Shown here piece by piece: positions 62,520 to 64,000 of a stretch of DNA of 64,000 nt. The stretch covers positions 62,001 to 126,000 of the forward strand of contig JARCOQ010000083.1 in assembly GCA_029207755.1 (NCBI GenBank), read 5' to 3'. Position 1 is the first letter of the stretch. Every line of letters begins with the position of its first letter. The position numbers were made by a program, and so were the translations under genes. This DNA is from Chamaea fasciata (lineage: Eukaryota; Chordata; Aves; Passeriformes; Sylviidae). The notes below the pieces were generated by a model that worked only from the letters and a program-made list of their open reading frames with translations, did not search any database and had not been told where the DNA came from.

Positions 62520-64000
62520 ATGGACGCTTGCCTGAATAGACAAAAGAGCTATGGATCCCAGCTTGACAGTGGTCTGGATGGACACCAGAGCCATGGATCC
62601 CACTCTGAATGCACACTACTCGTGATGGACACAAGAGCCATGCATCCCTCTGTGGATGGAGCCTGGTTTGAATGGACAGCACAGCCACGTATCCAGATGG
62701 ATACTTGTCCCGATGGACAGCAGAGCCGTGGATCTCAAGTGGACAGTGGTCTGGATGGAATCCAAAGCGATGGATCCCACTGTGGATGGACGCTGGTATG
62801 GATAGACCTCAGAGCCTTAGATCCGAGCTTTGCTCTGTTCTGGATAGACTCCAGAGCCATGGATCCGTCTCTGGATGGATGCTGGTCTGGATGGACAGCA
62901 GAGCCATGGATCCAAATTGGAGCCTGGTCTGGATGGATACAAGGGCCATGGATTCCACTCTTGATGGAAACTTGTGGAGAAAAGAACCAGAGCCATGGAT
63001 CCGACTCGAGATGGACACTGGTCCTGAAGGACAGTGGTCTAGATGGTGACCAGAGCCATTCCTCCCACCTTGTATTGACTCTTGCCAGACCCCGAGGCAT
63101 GGATCCCACTCTGGATGGCCAGTGGTCTGGATGGGCACCAGATCATGGCTCCCCTATGAATGGACACTGGTCTAGATGGACGCCAGAGCCATGGATTCCA
63201 GCTGGACACTGGTGTGGATGGACACCAGAGCCATGGATGCCACTGTGGATGGATACTGGTTTGGATGGACATAAGAGCCACAGATCCCAATCTAGATGGA
63301 CGCTGCTGTGATAGACACCAGTGCCATGGATCCCACTGTGGATGGACACTGGTATGGATAGACATCAGAGCCTTGGATCCCAGCTTGACTGTGTTCTGGA
63401 TGGAGAGCAGAGTCTTGGATTGGACTCTGGATGGATACTGCTCCAGATGGACAGCAGAGTCTTGGATTGGACTCTGGATGGATACTGCTCCAGATGGACA
63501 CCAGACCCATGGATCCCACTGTTGGTGGATACTGGTCTGGATGGACTCCAGAGCCATGGATCCGTCCCTGGATGGACACAGTTCTGGATGGACACCAGAG
63601 CCATAGATCCAAATTGGAGCCTGTTCTGGATGGATGCAAGGGCCACGGATTCCACTCTTGATGGATACTGCTCCAGTTAGCAACCAGAGTCATGGATCCG
63701 AATCCAGATGCAGACTGGTCCAGATGGACACTGGTCCAGATGGTGACCAGAGCCATTCCTCCCACCTTGTATTGATAGTGGTCTTGCCAGACCCCGAGGC
63801 ATGGATCCCACTCTGGATGGCCAGTGGTCTGGATGGGCCCCAGACCATGGATCCCCTATGAATGGACACTGGTCTAGATGGACGCCAGAGCCATGGATTC
63901 CAGCTGGACACTGGTGTGGATGGACACCAGAGCCATGGATGCCACTGGGGATGGATACTGGTTTGGATGGACATAAGAGCCACGGATCCCAGTCTGGATG
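62520..64000 (+). repeat. Region E: 3,999-bp HOR, copy 4, cut by the window end
   Basis: Only 1,481 bases of the c arm are present. A 1666-bp arm would end near 64185. Substitutions cluster at 63646, 63659, 63711 and 63795, more than in the other region E copies. Confidence 0.88.
62520..64000 (+). repeat. Arm c, truncated by window end
   Basis: It follows the c arm at 58521 until about 63640, then shows four clustered differences (63646, 63659, 63711, 63795). Confidence 0.88.
63646..63659 (+). other. Conversion-like patch in terminal c arm
   Basis: C at 63646 and T at 63659 give GGCCACGGATTCC and CACTCTTGATGG, as in b and d arms (compare 460-479). Other c arms read GGCCATGG and CACTCTGGATGG. 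Confidence 0.75.

Larger units (their letters stand above)
1..64000 (+). repeat. Uninterrupted 47-bp satellite array with nested higher-order repeats
   Basis: Every stretch I read is a variant of one 47-bp monomer, all in the same orientation. No unique sequence, transposon, telomeric motif, poly-A tail or target-site duplication was seen. Many monomers carry overlapping NcoI (CCATGG) and BamHI (GGATCC) sites in CCATGGATCC. Three hand-counted lines average about 57% G+C, with G exceeding C on this strand (59 G to 43 C). CpG is strongly depleted. No 17-bp CENP-B box was found on either strand by eye. Satellite identity is certain; a centromeric or heterochromatic location and a vertebrate host are inferences. 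Confidence 0.97.

Noticed and set aside
1..64000. CRISPR array
   Set aside because: Repeats of about 47 bp abut directly with no unique spacers, no leader and no cas genes.
1..64000. Bacterial or protist repeat-protein gene (adhesin, TAL-type, zinc-finger or mucin-like exon)
   Set aside because: The period is 47, not a multiple of three, with frequent 1-, 4- and 5-base length variants and stops in every frame. A coding repeat would keep frame.
1..64000. Known satellites (alpha satellite 171 bp, telomeric TTAGGG, human satellites II/III, avian 41-bp repeats)
   Set aside because: The monomer length and sequence do not match any of these as I know them. A database search was not possible, so no family name is assigned.
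1..64000. Assembly artefact as the sole explanation of the HOR pattern
   Set aside because: Copies carry private variants, and different HOR types interlock by exact arithmetic, which fits real crossover history. Individual near-identical copies still need read-level confirmation.

Overview
The whole 64 kb is one uninterrupted eukaryotic satellite array. I found no gene, RNA gene, transposon or unique sequence. The basic unit is a 47-bp monomer (about 1,370 copies by length), all head-to-tail in one orientation. A hand count of the first 660 bases gives 11 CpG where about 50 would be expected from composition, roughly a fifth. Many arm-diagnostic changes are CG versus TG/CA alternatives. That points to a CpG-methylated, vertebrate-like genome and a centromeric, pericentromeric or other heterochromatic block. 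The species and the satellite family cannot be named from sequence alone.

Four levels of organisation are visible. (1) A degenerate 15-16-bp subunit. (2) The 47-bp monomer, which is three such subunits. (3) 'Arms' of fixed length, each beginning at one distinctive monomer (GACGCTTGCCTGAATAGACA). I located 39 copies of this marker, whose spacings take only a few values: 818, 1666, 1792, 2730, 2333, and single cases of 1834 and 1932. (4) Higher-order repeats (HORs) built from ordered arms. Names used here: a and a' (818), b (1792), c1 and c2 (1666), d (2730), d' (1834, shortened d), f (2333, fused a'+d).

Layout. Region A, 1-3654: tail of an HOR, b-a-d', with no c arm. Region B, 3655-15894: one 12,240-bp HOR, a-b-c1-c2-a'-(d/c2 hybrid)-a'-d. 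Region C, 15895-31542: two nearly identical 7,824-bp HORs, a-b-c-a'-d. Region D, 31543-50522: two 9,490-bp HORs, a-b-c1-c2-a'-d. Region E, 50523-64000: three 3,999-bp HORs, c-f, and a truncated fourth. The lengths add up: 9,490 = 7,824 + 1,666; 12,240 = 9,490 + 2,750; 3,999 = 1,666 + 2,333.

Several unequal-crossover products can be read directly. The single c arm of region C is 5' c1 and 3' c2. A 2,750-bp duplication in region B has its breakpoint resolved to seven bases. Region E carries a 371-bp deletion junction at the same site in three consecutive HORs. Short multi-site patches look like gene conversion between arms.

Open reading frames of up to 387 codons occur on both strands, but they are artefacts. 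The consensus monomer has no stop triplet in any of the six frames, and 47 is not a multiple of 3, so each frame runs through all phases every 141 bp. None is annotated as a gene.
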